From contig CM031563.1 of assembly GCA_018466975.1 (NCBI GenBank), positions 1,488,001 through 1,552,000 on the forward strand: DNA of 64,000 bases. The letters are read 5' to 3'. The notes beneath the pieces were generated by a model. It was not told the DNA's origin and searched no databases. It was given only the letters and a program-made list of their open reading frames with translations. The stretch comes from Sparassis latifolia. Its lineage: Eukaryota; Basidiomycota; Agaricomycetes; Polyporales; Sparassidaceae. Positions 1-12,238 of the stretch are shown here, piece after piece (positions within the stretch are counted from its first letter, which is position 1; every line of letters starts with the position of its first letter). A program made the translations under genes and the position numbers.

Positions 1-1784
1 CCCGCATCTACTCCGCCATCGCAGCGTAAACGCATGGCCGCTGCCGCCGATCCGTCTGCACCGCGGTAGTTACCCTAGGTGCTTGAAGTCCCGCCACCTC
101 GCCTTCTGCAGTATCCTCGCCCCGGTGATTGGTCGCTATCGCCTCATCGTGGGGTGCATCTACCCGCGATAATATTACAGTGAAACCGTGCATGGATATT
201 CCTGTGCATGCACTGTTATTTCAATATGATTATTCACTGTCTATCGAACCTCGCTCGCCCTCCTCTGACACGACAGCCGCTGTTTCTTCGCATCGACCGC
301 AACCCTGTATTACACGCTTCCTCGTCGGCACTGTACCCCCTGGATCTCGCTTGCCCATTCGACTCAATGTTCATCGTCACATTTGTAATCTACCGACTCT
401 GTATCAACACCATCCTAACTCCGGGATTCGTCACTCACATACATTGCAACGTATCAAAAGCATATCCTTGCCTCCGCTTCCTCACGCCACGCCCGGTCTA
501 ATACTCGCATTGATCCTAGCAGAGACTGCTGGCAGAAGGCGCGTCTGCGTACGTATACTCCACGACATGGGATATCCTAGAAGACGGTGACAGATGGGGG
601 CGCCGAGATAGTCCGCGCAGGACACCTTCGCTCCCCATACCCCACCGCACGCGTTCACGCACATCCTCATCATCTCGCTCTCAAACTCATCGCATATCTA
701 CATTTATTTTCTTCGCATTCCCCCTGTGATGATACATAGGGCTAGGATGGATTGGCTCCTGCCGGGCACACTCTATATCTTACATCGTGCATCGGCGTTG
801 TTTTTTCTTGTTTTAACTTAACTAGTCGGAATGGATGGATACGCTTCTGCGTGTCGTTCGTGATTGAAGTACGATTGTTTGATGATTGATATTCTTGGCT
901 CGGCCGATGGTGCGTCTTTTTTGTCTTTTTTTTGACTAAGTGTAACGACACAGGGGTGCAACTGGGTGCGTGTTTTCTTGCACGTACTTGGGATGGATAT
1001 CCAAATAGAACTACTATCAGTGACCCCGATATGCCATATGGCCCAGAAGTGCCATACTTCTTTCTACAGTTTGATCCCCCTCACCGATTGCCTCGAAATT
1101 ATTCAGAGATGCTCTCATTCATTGCACTTCAACATGTAAAAGTTTGAGAATTAAATGTGGCCAACTTGGGTCCCATGAAAATCCGGATTGCAGGAGTGCA
1201 TTTGGCTGATCGGCATGTCTCTAAAATGTTCAACGTTACTAGAAAATTCTGAAAAAATAGTCTCTAATATTCTATATGTTACAAAAACAATCTCTGCCAG
1301 AAGTGCCATATTATGGTCATCGATGGCAGCGGGTCACATGATAGTTCATTACGGAGCGGGCGTCTATTTGCAATAACGCATTCCCACTGAGTTCACGATA
1401 GTTACAGCCACAAATAATCTGCTGGGCCGTTAAAAAATACCAGTAGCTGGCTGCAACGCTGACGGTGAGATACCTTTAAAGCGTCTCAGTGTTGCCAGGT
1501 TAAATTTTAGGAATCAGGAGAAGTGGTGAAGTCGAGTGTTCAGACACAGATTTCACGAATTGCCTATGGGGAGTCCATGATCACTTCCGTACTCGACTAG
1601 CAGAATATAGTATGTGGCTGTGCCTTATGCAGTTCGACGGAACCTGACGTATTTCCATCGCCTGCTCACCGCTATGATCGCGTGCGAACCGTGTTATTAT
1701 TTTTTTACAATACATATCAGTCCCTTTCAACCACGGACCTGTATCCTAGGTTTCACCACTCAAGGGATTACTCCCTGTAGCCAC
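1..1784. other. No confident gene; possible end of an upstream gene
   Basis: The first 69 bases are open in frame 1 and end in TAG, giving a short basic Ala/Pro/Ser tail that could be the C-terminus of a plus-strand gene beginning outside the window. This is weak, because another frame is also open. From about 600 to 1780 the sequence is AT-richer with only short ORFs that look random. The last part presumably holds the promoter and 5' UTR of the MED12 gene. I see no RNA gene or clear repeat here. Confidence 0.3.
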
Positions 1785-4700
1785 ATGTCGAAGGATGACA
1801 ACGAATCCATCACCGTATATGAGTCCCGCCCTCCTGAGTGGCTACCCAAGACTCATGCATCCGCTGATCTAGGTATGTTCTCTTGGAGTTCGCTTCAAAC
1901 TTACCTCATTGCAACGTTTTGCTCAGGATATGTCGGATACTTTCCTCCTCGCGGCAATGAAGATGAAGAGATTTTATCGGAGACAAAGGTCAAGAATGGT
2001 TTGGTCCTGGCACCGCCGGTCCTCGTGAGTATTGCCGCATCTCTACTCGGGGTTCTTTGCTGGAATGCGCCTATCAGGCAGAAACTTTGAGCCTGCAGGA
2101 CAATGTCAGGCATTGCCTCGTGCATGAGAATGCAATCAGTGAGCTCGAAGATCTGATGAATCAGATATTCGCGCGGCGTGCAGAGAACGTCCCTCCTGTA
2201 CCGTGAGCACTATTCGTGTTATGCACGTTCCATTTAACTTACCTGTGCAGTGCACCGTCTTTTCGCTTGCCTTCTCGGGTTACGCTCAATGAGGCACGGC
2301 GGCAGGCGTGGTTTAGCGACCTCGCGAATCCTGATGTTCCTCTGTCCAAGCTGGGGAAGAACGTGCCGCACGGTGCTAAAGGACATGACCTCCTTGACTT
2401 GCTGCACACCCACAATGTAGCGATTCCACGCGCTGTCTGGTTCCTCCGCGTGTTTGGCGGGAACGAAACGGTGCGATTATGTCTCCTGCTTGCGCACACA
2501 GACCTGAGGGCGTTATTTTAGGCGGGCTTACGCAACAAGCAGGCGTACAACCCGACGCAGTACAGCGTGGATTGGGCGAACGTAGTCACGAGCTATATGA
2601 AGAAACAGCTAGCGGATATCGCGCTGCCGAGCGCTCCTCGTCTCGGCTTCAACATCAAACAGACTTTCAAAGGTGAGCTTGGAGATGCAGACAAGCGCGA
2701 GCGCTGGATATCTCGCTTTACGTACTGGTCAGTCAGTCTCAGGTTCGATATGTGTAGCCGTTGCTGACGCTCCAATAGCCTGGGTCTACTTCGCACTTTC
2801 TATGCAGAAGGATTAGTGGACAAACGGACTTTCCTGAGCTGGCTCGTTCAGCAAATGTCGACATGCAATCTCGCTCAGCTTGGTTTCATCGCTAAGTTGG
2901 CCGATGAATATTTGGAGGGCATGCTAGTCAGTCGTGCGATCACCCGTCCATTTGTCGATGCTTCCTTGCAGAAGTTGTCGGAGGTAATCCACATATGTCT
3001 CTCTTACACGCGAATGACTGAGCAAATGTACAGATACGGTCGTCATCAGCGAGAGAATTCCTGGGGAACGTAGAGGCCATGCTCAAGAATCTCATTTCAG
3101 TAGGTCTCGGATTACATGGGATAGGCTAATCACTCACTGACCAGCGGTAGAGATCTTTCCTTTCTCTTCCTGATGCTTTCGTAAGTCCCCGTGCATGGAC
3201 ACTCCATTCCGCGCTTCTAGAGGAGATCCTGTCCGATAACTTCAACGTTGCTACTCTGGATAGTACCTCAGATCACAATGCGCAAGCGCTTTGCCAGACA
3301 TTTGCTGAACAGTTTGCCGATGTGCGGCAACGAAACGAAGCCATGCTTTTCTGGCGCTTACCTTCCCGTGTTCTTGGTCCACTTTCGTCCGCTCTTTCAG
3401 ATATCAAGGTACTTTTTTGAATATATCACTGACTTTTTTCTAACGTCATTCCATCCAAGCTACTCAATTCGCTGTCTGGTAAGACGGACATGTGCAGTGT
3501 TATTTTCTTTGAAGATGGCACCGAGAACTCTTCCTCGTTCACACGCAAGCTAGACCTGCTGCTCACGTGGAGCGTCACGTCGCTCCAATATGGCGACCAT
3601 CGTCCGTACGCTGCTGCATGTCTGCTGCGAGAATGGCGCAACAAAGCGGGAGAGCGTGCTATCCGTCATGATGCGGAATCGCCCGACCAGTTTCTCCAGG
3701 ATCAGCTATTCGACTGGCTGGACACCTCTGAAGTAGCCAGCGAATCGAGCAATCTTCCTGCAGTATCACTTCTCTTCGGGCAACTTGTGAAGTATCAGCT
3801 GTATTCTTACCAAGACTACATACAACGTCTGATTGCTCGCGGTGAAAGAGGTTTGTCGTTTGGTCAGGTGTGTCTTGGTATGTGTTTACCCGGCTATGTA
3901 TGCTCGCTCATTTGCATCGTTCCTAGGAGGATTGTTCACGCCATCGTGACTTTCTGCGTTGGATACCATTGCACAACACATCACCCTCACTGGTGAGCCA
4001 ACGCAAGGTGACCTTATATGGCGTTCGAGCACGTGAGATTCCAGAAGACTTGCATGAGCGAGAAATTCGGAAAGAGATTCGGCAGGTAATTCCGGAGTTG
4101 TTCGCAGGTTCGTTTATGTCAATAATGCACGAATGTCCCTTCAGTTGATATGATACCTTGTAGGTGTTCCGGATCCTGGTAGAACTTTGGCGACGACAAT
4201 CCGGTCAGGTTGTAGCACTTTACTTTCGTCTCCGCGGTTTGAACAAGTCAAAACGATGAAACAATGGCTGCTACCAGTTCTGAAGAAGAGTATCTCCAAG
4301 TAAGTACTACCGTATCCGGCTTTGCAGATCTGTGACGTTTTCCAGCCAGCGGCGAGCTAGCGGAGACACCTCCATTTTGAAGTCGTATACAATGGCAACC
4401 ATTCTCATGGCGCACACTAGATGTTATGGCTCGATACTCGACGTAAGCGCTGACTATATATTATTCTCACCCAACAGACTTATTGTCCTATTCAGATCAC
4501 ACTGTTCACGTTGGAACATGCGGCGAGCAACGAACTACTGACGGCGGTGATGGAAACACTTCGTCAACACATGGAGGTGTGGGCATGCATGAATATCATG
4601 CACACTATCGCCACGGCCTTGTATGCATCACATCAGTTCTGGAGAACGCGCGGAATCCATACTCGTGCCTTACTGTCCTTGCTGATTGAGGTAGATAACG

Positions 4701-7560
4701 ATCGGTACTTGGAGCCTGCCTCGCGCGAACATATTCTCGCCGACATTACAGCTTACACGAATGTAAGGTATCCTATTATAATATTTGTTTCACACTACTC
4801 ATACGCCTCTCCATAATAGGCCCTGTATCCAATCAATCAGCCCTCTGCCGATACCGTACCTCTTGCTCTCCCAGAGATCTTGATGCTTGCGACGGATCCT
4901 GATCCAGAAGCGCCATCTAATCTAGCAAAGAGTCTATGGTATAGGTACCTGACTGCTCCGGACTGGGCCTGGAAAGTCTGGGACAACACTGTCGCAAGTC
5001 TCCGCCAGATCCCTTCGATGATACCTGACTCGATTGGACGGAGAGTTTGCGCCCTACGCTATGCCGTCTTTCTTTCGCATGTTGACCAACACCTTCCTGA
5101 AGGATTCGACGATCAGGTCCTCCAGTGGTTCCTGGGTGCTGGAAGGAGTGAGGTTGCTGCTCTCAGCGCCGACGTGTGGGAAGTCATGACCGTCTTGCTT
5201 CTTCACCTTTCTGTCTGTGGTGCTCTCACGACCACGACTATCCTGCAAGGTCTTATTTATCCAGTGTGGAAAATGGGGGCTACAGTTGCTTCCGTTGAAC
5301 AAGGCCTGTCTTTGGAAGTTCTTCTGACCGCAGTCAATGCGCTCTTCGAACACCTTTTGCTGAAGGATGAGTATGGCAATGGTGTTCCCCCACGCGATAT
5401 CTTCGAAGCTCGAGGCTTGCAGACGCGACGTCGCGACGTCTTTCGCGAGCCATACTTCTCTTCACTAATCGACAACCTACCCATACTTGTTCTGATCGAG
5501 CAGAATCAGTACATATCGGAAATTTCACGGCGTACTTCCTTATCGCTCCGCCAGGCCATATGTAAAGTCAGTGTCTTCCGTCAAGGTGTATATCGTGATT
5601 TAGATGCAGTACGGCTCGCGTTCGAGAAACTTTTGGAGTGTCGGACCGTTCCTGAGGAAACTCATCAACATCTTGTCTCTGCCTTACGGATGATGCTCCG
5701 CGATCCTGCGCACGGTGAACCGCACTTCCATGATGCGGCTGGGAGATTACTGACGTCTACTCTAGGGAATAATACAGACACTTCAGGATTCCAGGCGGTT
5801 TCGTCCTTACTCAGTCCTTGGAAGTTGGCAGCTACCTCAATTGAAATGCGACTTACCCTGAAGCAGCTGGGTGAAGGGTTGGCCCGAGAGTCTTCGCACG
5901 AAGCTGCAAGTACTAGCTTGGACGAACTCACTGATTTCGTCTTTCATCACTGTACGAATATGGAATTGGTGGATTTTGTTGCCGAGATGATGGTAGATGT
6001 TGATCGGGAAGTAGCTACCAAGGTAAAGGCACACTGACTGCCGCATGCTCTCAATCTGATCATTTCTCCAGTTTGTCGATGCTGGGCTACATTGTATAAC
6101 GGAAACATTGCGATCACTTCCCGCACCATTGACCGCTGAGGACATGGCGCAGTTCGTGTCGAACGTGGGCGAAGTCCTACGCCTCCTCTCCAATATAGTT
6201 CAACCATTTCAGGACGAGACAACTCAACTTCACCTCACTCCTGTTGTGCAGGAAGACCTCGCGCTGGTTTTGAAGGGCAAACTTGAGGAGATCAAGAATA
6301 TCATTACTGCTGGAATCGGAAATTTATCCAAGGAAGCGGACTCAAGTCAAGCGTCTCATTTTGCCATTTTTCTCGCAAGGCTCTTACAGTTCAATCTTCG
6401 ATTTCGGGGAGATTGGTCGCCTCAGATGAAGACAATCAATGAAGAGCTGTGTTCTATCCTCTCCCGACTCTCCCTGGTATGCGTTTTTCCTACAGTGCAG
6501 AAGTTTTTATATGCTGAGCAGTCTCGTAGCTTCACACCGCTGGGTCAACATTGGATCTTCTGGCATTTCCGCTCCTGCTTGACACCCTTTACTATGTCCT
6601 CGATGGTATGTTTCGCGAAAAGACATGTTTCTATGGCTGACTGTCTCGACGACAGAAATCCCTACGGATCCCAAGACCGTAACGCTTGATCCCTGTCGGA
6701 ATTACCCGGAGTTTGACTTAGCAGACCTACCGAGCGACATGCCGCCAGATTTCAGGAGGAGACTCCGCTCTCTTCTTCCTTACGTATCGCAAAATTTGGC
6801 TGTTTGCGACCTCGCGTATGCCACCAGAGACGCCTCAGGGTCCATGGTGGCCAACCAGCCTGTGCAGAATCGTCCATGGGAATGGACCGAGTATCTTGGC
6901 AATGCTCCCGCCGTTGATCCGAAACGCGATGATAAGTCAGAGCATCAGCAGCTGAAGAATTCGACTTCACTGTCCCTGGAGCTCTTTGGCACGAAGATGA
7001 CAGGCGACTCCGTTGTTCATTCACAAGCATACACTGGCGACTCCATGGTCGAAGGGAATCTCCGCACGTTTCAGGATGACCTCTCCGGTGAGAGCGTGTT
7101 CATGCGTGACTGGAGAGAGACGCGAATAGGGGTAGACGACGCGGTGAGCAGTGCCAGCCGGGGTAGAGGAGAGCAGGACGATGGCACCATGATTATCCCG
7201 ACGTACTCTGCGCCGGGTCAGGGACTCTCTGAGAGGCGGCCGTCTTCTCGCAGAGCTTCACCAGCATTGTCTGTCCGCACTCGCGCTTCTATGCTCCATC
7301 ATTCAGGCCCGAGCTCTGTTTCATCTTTCCGCCAGAGCCCGGTCCAACATCTTCCGAGCCGTCTCTCCGTATCCACAGCTAGCGAACCCATTGACGTCGA
7401 CAGCTTCGAATTACCGGCGTCCGCATCGCAATCGACCGCGAAGCGGAGAAGCGTAGACGACGACGACGAACTCGAGATAGTTGAAGGTCCCGTACCTGCT
7501 TCGCGCGCCAAGAAATCGAGAGCAAAAGCGGGCTCGAAGATTCGCACAAAGAAACGATGA
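1785..7560 (+). CDS. MED12: Mediator of RNA polymerase II transcription subunit 12 (MED12/Srb8)
   Basis: This is a subunit of the Mediator CDK8 kinase module, a nuclear co-regulator that activates CDK8/cyclin C and modulates Pol II transcription. The N-terminus carries the MED12 signature: PPEWLPKTHASADLG, then, after a 54-nt intron (1873-1926), YVGYFPPRGNEDEEILSE followed by VKNG. The next exons give RVTLNEARRQAWFSDLANP and then a PHGAKG...LLDLL stretch, both typical of the Srb8 family. The remainder is a long helical region cut by many short introns. The last exon (about 6670-7560) is Ser-rich and acidic, with a basic tail ending in KIRTKKR that may be a nuclear localisation signal. The estimated length is 1,500-1,600 aa, usual for fungal MED12. 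The ATG at 1785 was chosen because it directly precedes the conserved block. An in-frame ATG at 1614 adds a non-conserved extension. The gene is convergent with the RING gene, 240 bp away. Exact internal exon borders were not all resolved. Confidence 0.9.
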
Positions 7561-7798
7561 TGCTGTTTCGCCAGACAAGACATGGACTAATAACTCACTG
7601 TTTCGACTTCAGCTTGTACTGATCCTAGATGTCATTACCACATCCCAACGATCTCGAACACATTCTCTTTCAGCATACAGACTCCAGGAACAACCCAACA
7701 TTTACGCGCTGCATGTAGAAGTATACCGTGGTATAGTAGCTCTCGCTCTGGGATTATGTATGACAATAATGATAACACTGTCCGTCCAAACCAATCAT

Positions 7799-8810
7799 TC
7801 ATGGCGTCCACGGGAAGAATCCATCCCAAGGACCATCGGCTGCAGCACGACGGTTGGCAACACCCCTTGTAGTCCTCGCAGGCGCAGCCTTCTTCGGACT
7901 GGTCTCGCCCGTTGCAGCAGCGACAGTACGTGTAATATGCTTGAGTCTGAAAACCTCGATGGGCTTGCTTTTCACAGGGGCTCGACACGAAGGGCAAGTG
8001 TACTGTGGCTGAGGAATGTGCTCCAAGAGTTCATTGATGTGGTTCGCCAGCTGGCAGCGTGCTTGCGAGGTGGTATTTGGGTTCTGGAGTGCGGCTTTGT
8101 ATTGTTGGATGATTGCGGGCTGCGCGTCGTAGTCAGGGTTTGCGGCCATGTGTTGCGTGAGCGCCGTGGTAAACCAATCTTGAAGACAGGACTGGCAGAA
8201 AGTGTGGCCACATGCGAGACTAGGGACAAAGAATTAGCGTGGCGCAAGACCAGGGACGAAAGCAAAATAAGCACGTTGCAGGAGTCCACATCTTCAGGGT
8301 GCATACTTCACAGTTGACGTGTTCGTCTAGTGCAGGCAGCAACTTGTCGATGCAAGCACGCTCAGCACACGCATACATGGCATATATACGAACACTCACG
8401 CCTTGAGACGCTTTATCCTTCTGCTCCCAAGCACGGGCTTCGGCTTCAAGCCTGGCTATCATCTATATGCACAGTTAGCGCCTATGCGTTAGTACATAAG
8501 AAAGCGCGCTCACCTCCTTGGCCTCCTTCAGTTGCTGCCGCAAGCTTGGTGTGGTGCCGCGCGGAACAGTCGACGTCGAAGCCTCGGGCCCCTCATCGTC
8601 AGACAGAACAATAACATCAGCCGAGATTCGCGGTTTCGACCGCACGCGCTGCTTGCTCTTCTTCGGGGTCAAACGATTCTGCTTGGGAATAGCAAGTTCG
8701 TCGTCGGATGACAATATGATGATGTCTGGGCTAGAAGCTCCTGCATTTATGGGGTGGGACGTGAGCGGTTCGCGGCTCTGCGCTCGTCTGGATGAACGAG
8801 TGGCTGGCAT
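7799..8810 (-). CDS. RING-finger protein with two SUMO-interaction-like motifs (putative SUMO-targeted ubiquitin ligase)
   Basis: Four exons can be read: 8810-8514, 8462-8400, 8342-8275 and 8219-7799, with introns of 51, 57 and 55 nt. They sum to 849 nt, or 282 aa plus stop. Exon 1 encodes a basic start (MPATRSSRRAQSRE) and two hydrophobic-acidic motifs, DIIILSSDDE and DVIVLSDDE, which match the SUMO-interacting motif pattern. A predicted coiled segment (LRQQLKEAKE...ARLEAEARAWEQ) follows. A C3HC4 RING then begins CEVC-x11-CGHTFCQSC and ends with CPSC after an unusually long 63-residue loop. RING plus tandem SIMs is the architecture of SUMO-targeted ubiquitin ligases such as Slx5/Slx8 and RNF4. 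That function is inferred, not shown. The in-frame 57-nt intron (8343-8399) is the least certain splice. It is convergent with MED12. Confidence 0.72.
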
Positions 8811-9196
8811 GGTGGAGGTCAGAAGAGAAGAACAGTACGCACAGCCGACTGGCGGTGGAGAAGTTTCGTATGTGGTTCACAATTGGTTCAACTCTAAAGC
8901 GCCGGCAACGCCCAGTCCGGAGCGGCTGGCCCGCTTGACCGCCCTACTTCCGCGTCCAACGCCGCCCACTACGGCCAGTCTCCTACCGTGACCGAGTAAC
9001 AAACTGGTTGTAGCCAAATTGTAGGCCGCGTTCTAATGAAGTCCGGACGACTTCTTATCTCAGCCGCGCCGTCACAGTATGAAACCTTTCTTCACTTTTA
9101 TGTCACTTGTAGACTTATTATGACAGCAGAAATATATTCATAGTACACTTTGTACTACAAGGTCAAATAGGTATGCATTTCAGAGAATGGGACACC

Positions 9197-9199
9197 ATT
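9197..9199. repeat. Target-site duplication, left copy (ATT)
   Basis: The three bases ATT immediately precede the CACTG terminus, and the same three bases follow the CAGTG terminus at 10109-10111. The length fits CACTA-type insertion. A 3-bp match alone has a 1/64 chance, but it falls exactly at the ends of the palindrome. Confidence 0.75.
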
Positions 9200-10108
9200 C
9201 ACTGGAGGCAAAAGTGGATGTTCTGCCTTGGAACAGTGTCTGAACATCCAAGGAACAGATTACGTTTTTGGACATGTCACATGTTCTGAACATGGTAAGG
9301 AACATCTAATATGTCTCGCACAATGTTCCATTGGAGAGCATGCTGGAGACATGTTGCATGTACCATTCTGGAACATATAATATGTCTCACACAATGTCTC
9401 ATTGGAGAATGTCCTGCAGACTTGCTGCACGTTTCATTCTGGAACATTTATCATTTTGCTACTATATTCTGGGCTTGTCTCTTGGTGCAATATGCTCTGT
9501 ATAATAAGGATTTTCCATGGCCAAACACATTACATTTCTGGCCACCGTTAATCTTCAGAACATTGTGAGAAGATGTTAAGTGCTCCTACTCCAAACATAC
9601 AAGATGTCCTGGGCACCAAGAACATCTGCAGTACATGTATGATAAATACTAAAATTTTACTAAAATTTTACATGTACTGCAAATGTTCTTGGTGCCCAGG
9701 ACATCTTGTATGTTTGGAGTAGGAGCACTTAACATCTTCTCACAATGTTCTGAAGATTAACGGTGGCCAGAAATGTAATGTGTTTGGCCATGGAAAATCC
9801 TTATTATACAGAGCATATTGCACCAAGAGACAAGCCCAGAATATAGTAGCAAAATGATAAATGTTCCAGAATGAAATGTGCAGCAAGTCTGCAGGACATT
9901 CTCCAATGAGACATTGTGTGAGACATATTATATGTTCCAGAATGGTACATGCAACATGTCTCCAGCATGCTCTCCAATGGAACATTGTGCGAGACATATT
10001 AGATGTTCCTTACCATGTTCAGAACATGTGACATGTCCAAAAACGTAATCTGTTCCTTGGATGTTCAGACACTGTTCCAAGGCAGAACATTCACTTTTGC
10101 CCCCAGTG
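9200..10108. mobile_element. Fold-back (palindromic) CACTA/EnSpm-type non-autonomous DNA transposon
   Basis: Two arms of about 440 bp (9200-9639 and 9669-10108) are inverted copies of each other around a spacer of about 29 bp. They pair with no net indel: every matched pair of positions sums to 19308. Only scattered mismatches were seen, for example near 9206, 9216, 9430 and 9626. The element begins CACTG and ends CAGTG, the terminal motif of the CACTA/EnSpm superfamily. It is flanked by ATT on both sides (9197-9199 and 10109-10111), matching that superfamily's 3-bp target duplication. The arms are packed with GAACAT/ATGTTC words, like subterminal transposase-binding repeats. Small mirror-image ORFs at 9311-9568 and 9740-9997 are products of the symmetry and resemble no transposase. 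It lies between the RING and DUF6534 genes. Confidence 0.88.
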
Positions 10109-10111
10109 ATT
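10109..10111. repeat. Target-site duplication, right copy (ATT)
   Basis: Partner of the ATT at 9197-9199. It lies directly after the last base of the inverted repeat, which marks the right boundary of the fold-back element. Confidence 0.75.
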
Positions 10112-10611
10112 GCAAGTGTCGTTTGTGGGCGGTTGGGGGAAATAAGGTTGATCGAGACAAAGATCTGAATGCACGTGATATCATCATTACTGACTCGGAA
10201 TCGCGTATCTTGCATAAAACATACTGTAGAACTGCATTTTCGGAACAAGTCCCCCTTCCACCCACGAGCGAATGGTTAGGAGCATGGTGAGGCTTGCTAT
10301 ATTTGCGGAAAGTCCACACAAAAAACACACGAATTCATGTTCTGGTAAAATGCACGGGTCGCATCATCCGGTGTCTCATTAACAATTAGCTGAAGCTCGT
10401 ACTACAAAATGTGTAACTTTGCGGGGCACCAGCCCATGCTACGATACACCCATTATTCCAGTGAGCACTAGCACAGCCATGTGCCAGGAAGATGAGTACA
10501 CCAACGACGGCGGAAATGCCACTCTACCTGCACTTTTGGACAACCATGGCTGTAGCAGCTACATCATTCCGCGAAAACACTGCACCGATCAGCCCCGAGT
10601 GGCCGTCGACT

Positions 10612-12238
10612 TCAAGCAATGATTGACTGCTGCTTGTGATCGACGTAAGATGGGTCCGAGACAGTCGGCGCCTTCATCGACTCGCGCGAGCCCGAGCGCA
10701 GGTAGGCGTCCACGTCAGACCGTTCGTCGACGACGTCGACCTTGACCTCAGTCGACCTGTGGTTGCCCGAGATGTTGAAGCGTCGGTCGATACGACTAGG
10801 TTGCTGTGATGACCCAGTCGTTAATTAACAAGGACAGCTCTGGGTGAGAGAACGGCGCGGACGTACCATGGCATGCGAGGTGTCGTTGAGTTCTCCTTCG
10901 AGTTCCTCGCGCATAGCGAGCCGCGAATTCAGCATCTGCAAGACCAATCAGGTCATGAACAGAAAGATGCAAAAAAAATTGCTACGTACTCCAAGGAGAG
11001 TAATTCTGTTCGTTACAATAGGATCAACGACAGTGTTTCAATGGGAGTGTACGAGACATACGTGTAGACACGCCCCATAGGCTGTAAGTAAGAAAATTAT
11101 ATCAAGTCAGGATGCACTCCATAATCATCTCAATTACTCACCATAGCAACCAACAAGTTGTAATTGGACTCGGTGTACAAGTTCTATATGGCAACTATGT
11201 AAGAGTGAGAGCGACCTATCTGAGTATACACGAACGAAAACGATGAGGTCGGCCATCTGCAATAATCCAGAAATTGTCAGCAATCGTCACATTGCCAAAC
11301 TCTGTACTAACACAAAAGATAGAGTTGAGCGCCGTCGATTCGACGCAAGAATGGATGATCCGTGTGATGATGGAGTCCGTGCCTGGAGGAGAGTGAGAAC
11401 ATACGAACACACGGAGCGAGATTTCACTGACGTTTGAAGCCCGTACGACTCTTCTGCAGGTAGTAGAACAAGAGCCCACTGAGTGCATGCATATACATGA
11501 GTCACAGACATAGGAGGAATAAGCATTACTCACGCCAAAAAACCGTCACACACCATGGACAATGTCAGCCAGATGTCGACAAGATGCGCTTGGCTGTTGA
11601 AGTCCTGGACACTACCAAGACAGTCAGTTGGTGGGGTGGGCTAACGCGAGACCGGCTCACCTGGGAGTAGTGAACGCAACGGCGGAATTCGCGAAACCGA
11701 CCCCTGAGGACACCAACGACAGGATAGACAACGCAAAGAAAACAATCCACGATCCGCTCAATTGCTTGATGCGCCAAGCGAAAAACTGCTGGATGGGAAG
11801 TGAAGCTCTGGGGAGACTGTAAGCTAGACAAAGTAAGATCCACGAACGACAGTGCTCACAGAATGATGAAGATTGGTAACGAGAGATATGGCCATGGCAA
11901 TGTACCGATTACGGGTGCGTTCGCGAAATTTTGAACCAGGTAGTACCATAACATCCACACCGATGCTGCAGTGTGAGTTGTGTCCACAGCGAAGGTCCAG
12001 CACACCATGGCTCTGCGCGGAGATAACAACATGTTCAGGATGCAGCCTCATTCGCGCAGGAGGGGGAAAAACAGTACTGGTTGGGGAGACTATCCCGCTT
12101 CCCCATCGAATAGTAATGAAGAAACTGGAGGAAGCACAGTCCGTATAACATTGCGTTCAGTGCATTTGCTATAACCACCGGTCCCATTAGCTTCGGGACG
12201 GCGGCCTCCAAGGCGGCGAGCTCGCTCGCTTGCGACAT
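10612..12238 (-). CDS. DUF6534-type multi-pass membrane protein
   Basis: This is a basidiomycete-expanded integral membrane family of unknown function. Exon 1 starts at the ATG at 12238 and encodes the usual opening: a Gly-Pro hydrophobic helix (MGPVVIANALNAMLYGLCF) followed by a YY...KRDS turn. After an intron ending at CGCGCAG, the second segment reads VCWTFAVDTTHTAASVWM, and further on NAPVIGTLPWPY, both characteristic. Later exons give a helix ending LVDIWLTLSMV, then LLFYYLQKSRTGFKR, then TDSIITRIIHS, then NLYTESNYNLLVAM, and finally LNSRLAMREELEG. These occur in the family's usual order. The hydrophilic tail runs to the TGA at 10612. At least seven short introns are present. The expected topology is about seven transmembrane segments. 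Not every exon border is certain. No ligand or partner can be named. Confidence 0.78.

Noticed and set aside
9311..9997. Two 85-codon mirror-image ORFs (9311-9568 plus, 9740-9997 minus) as a duplicated gene
   Set aside because: They are a consequence of the palindrome and begin within the transposon arms. The residue composition and lack of any domain argue against coding.
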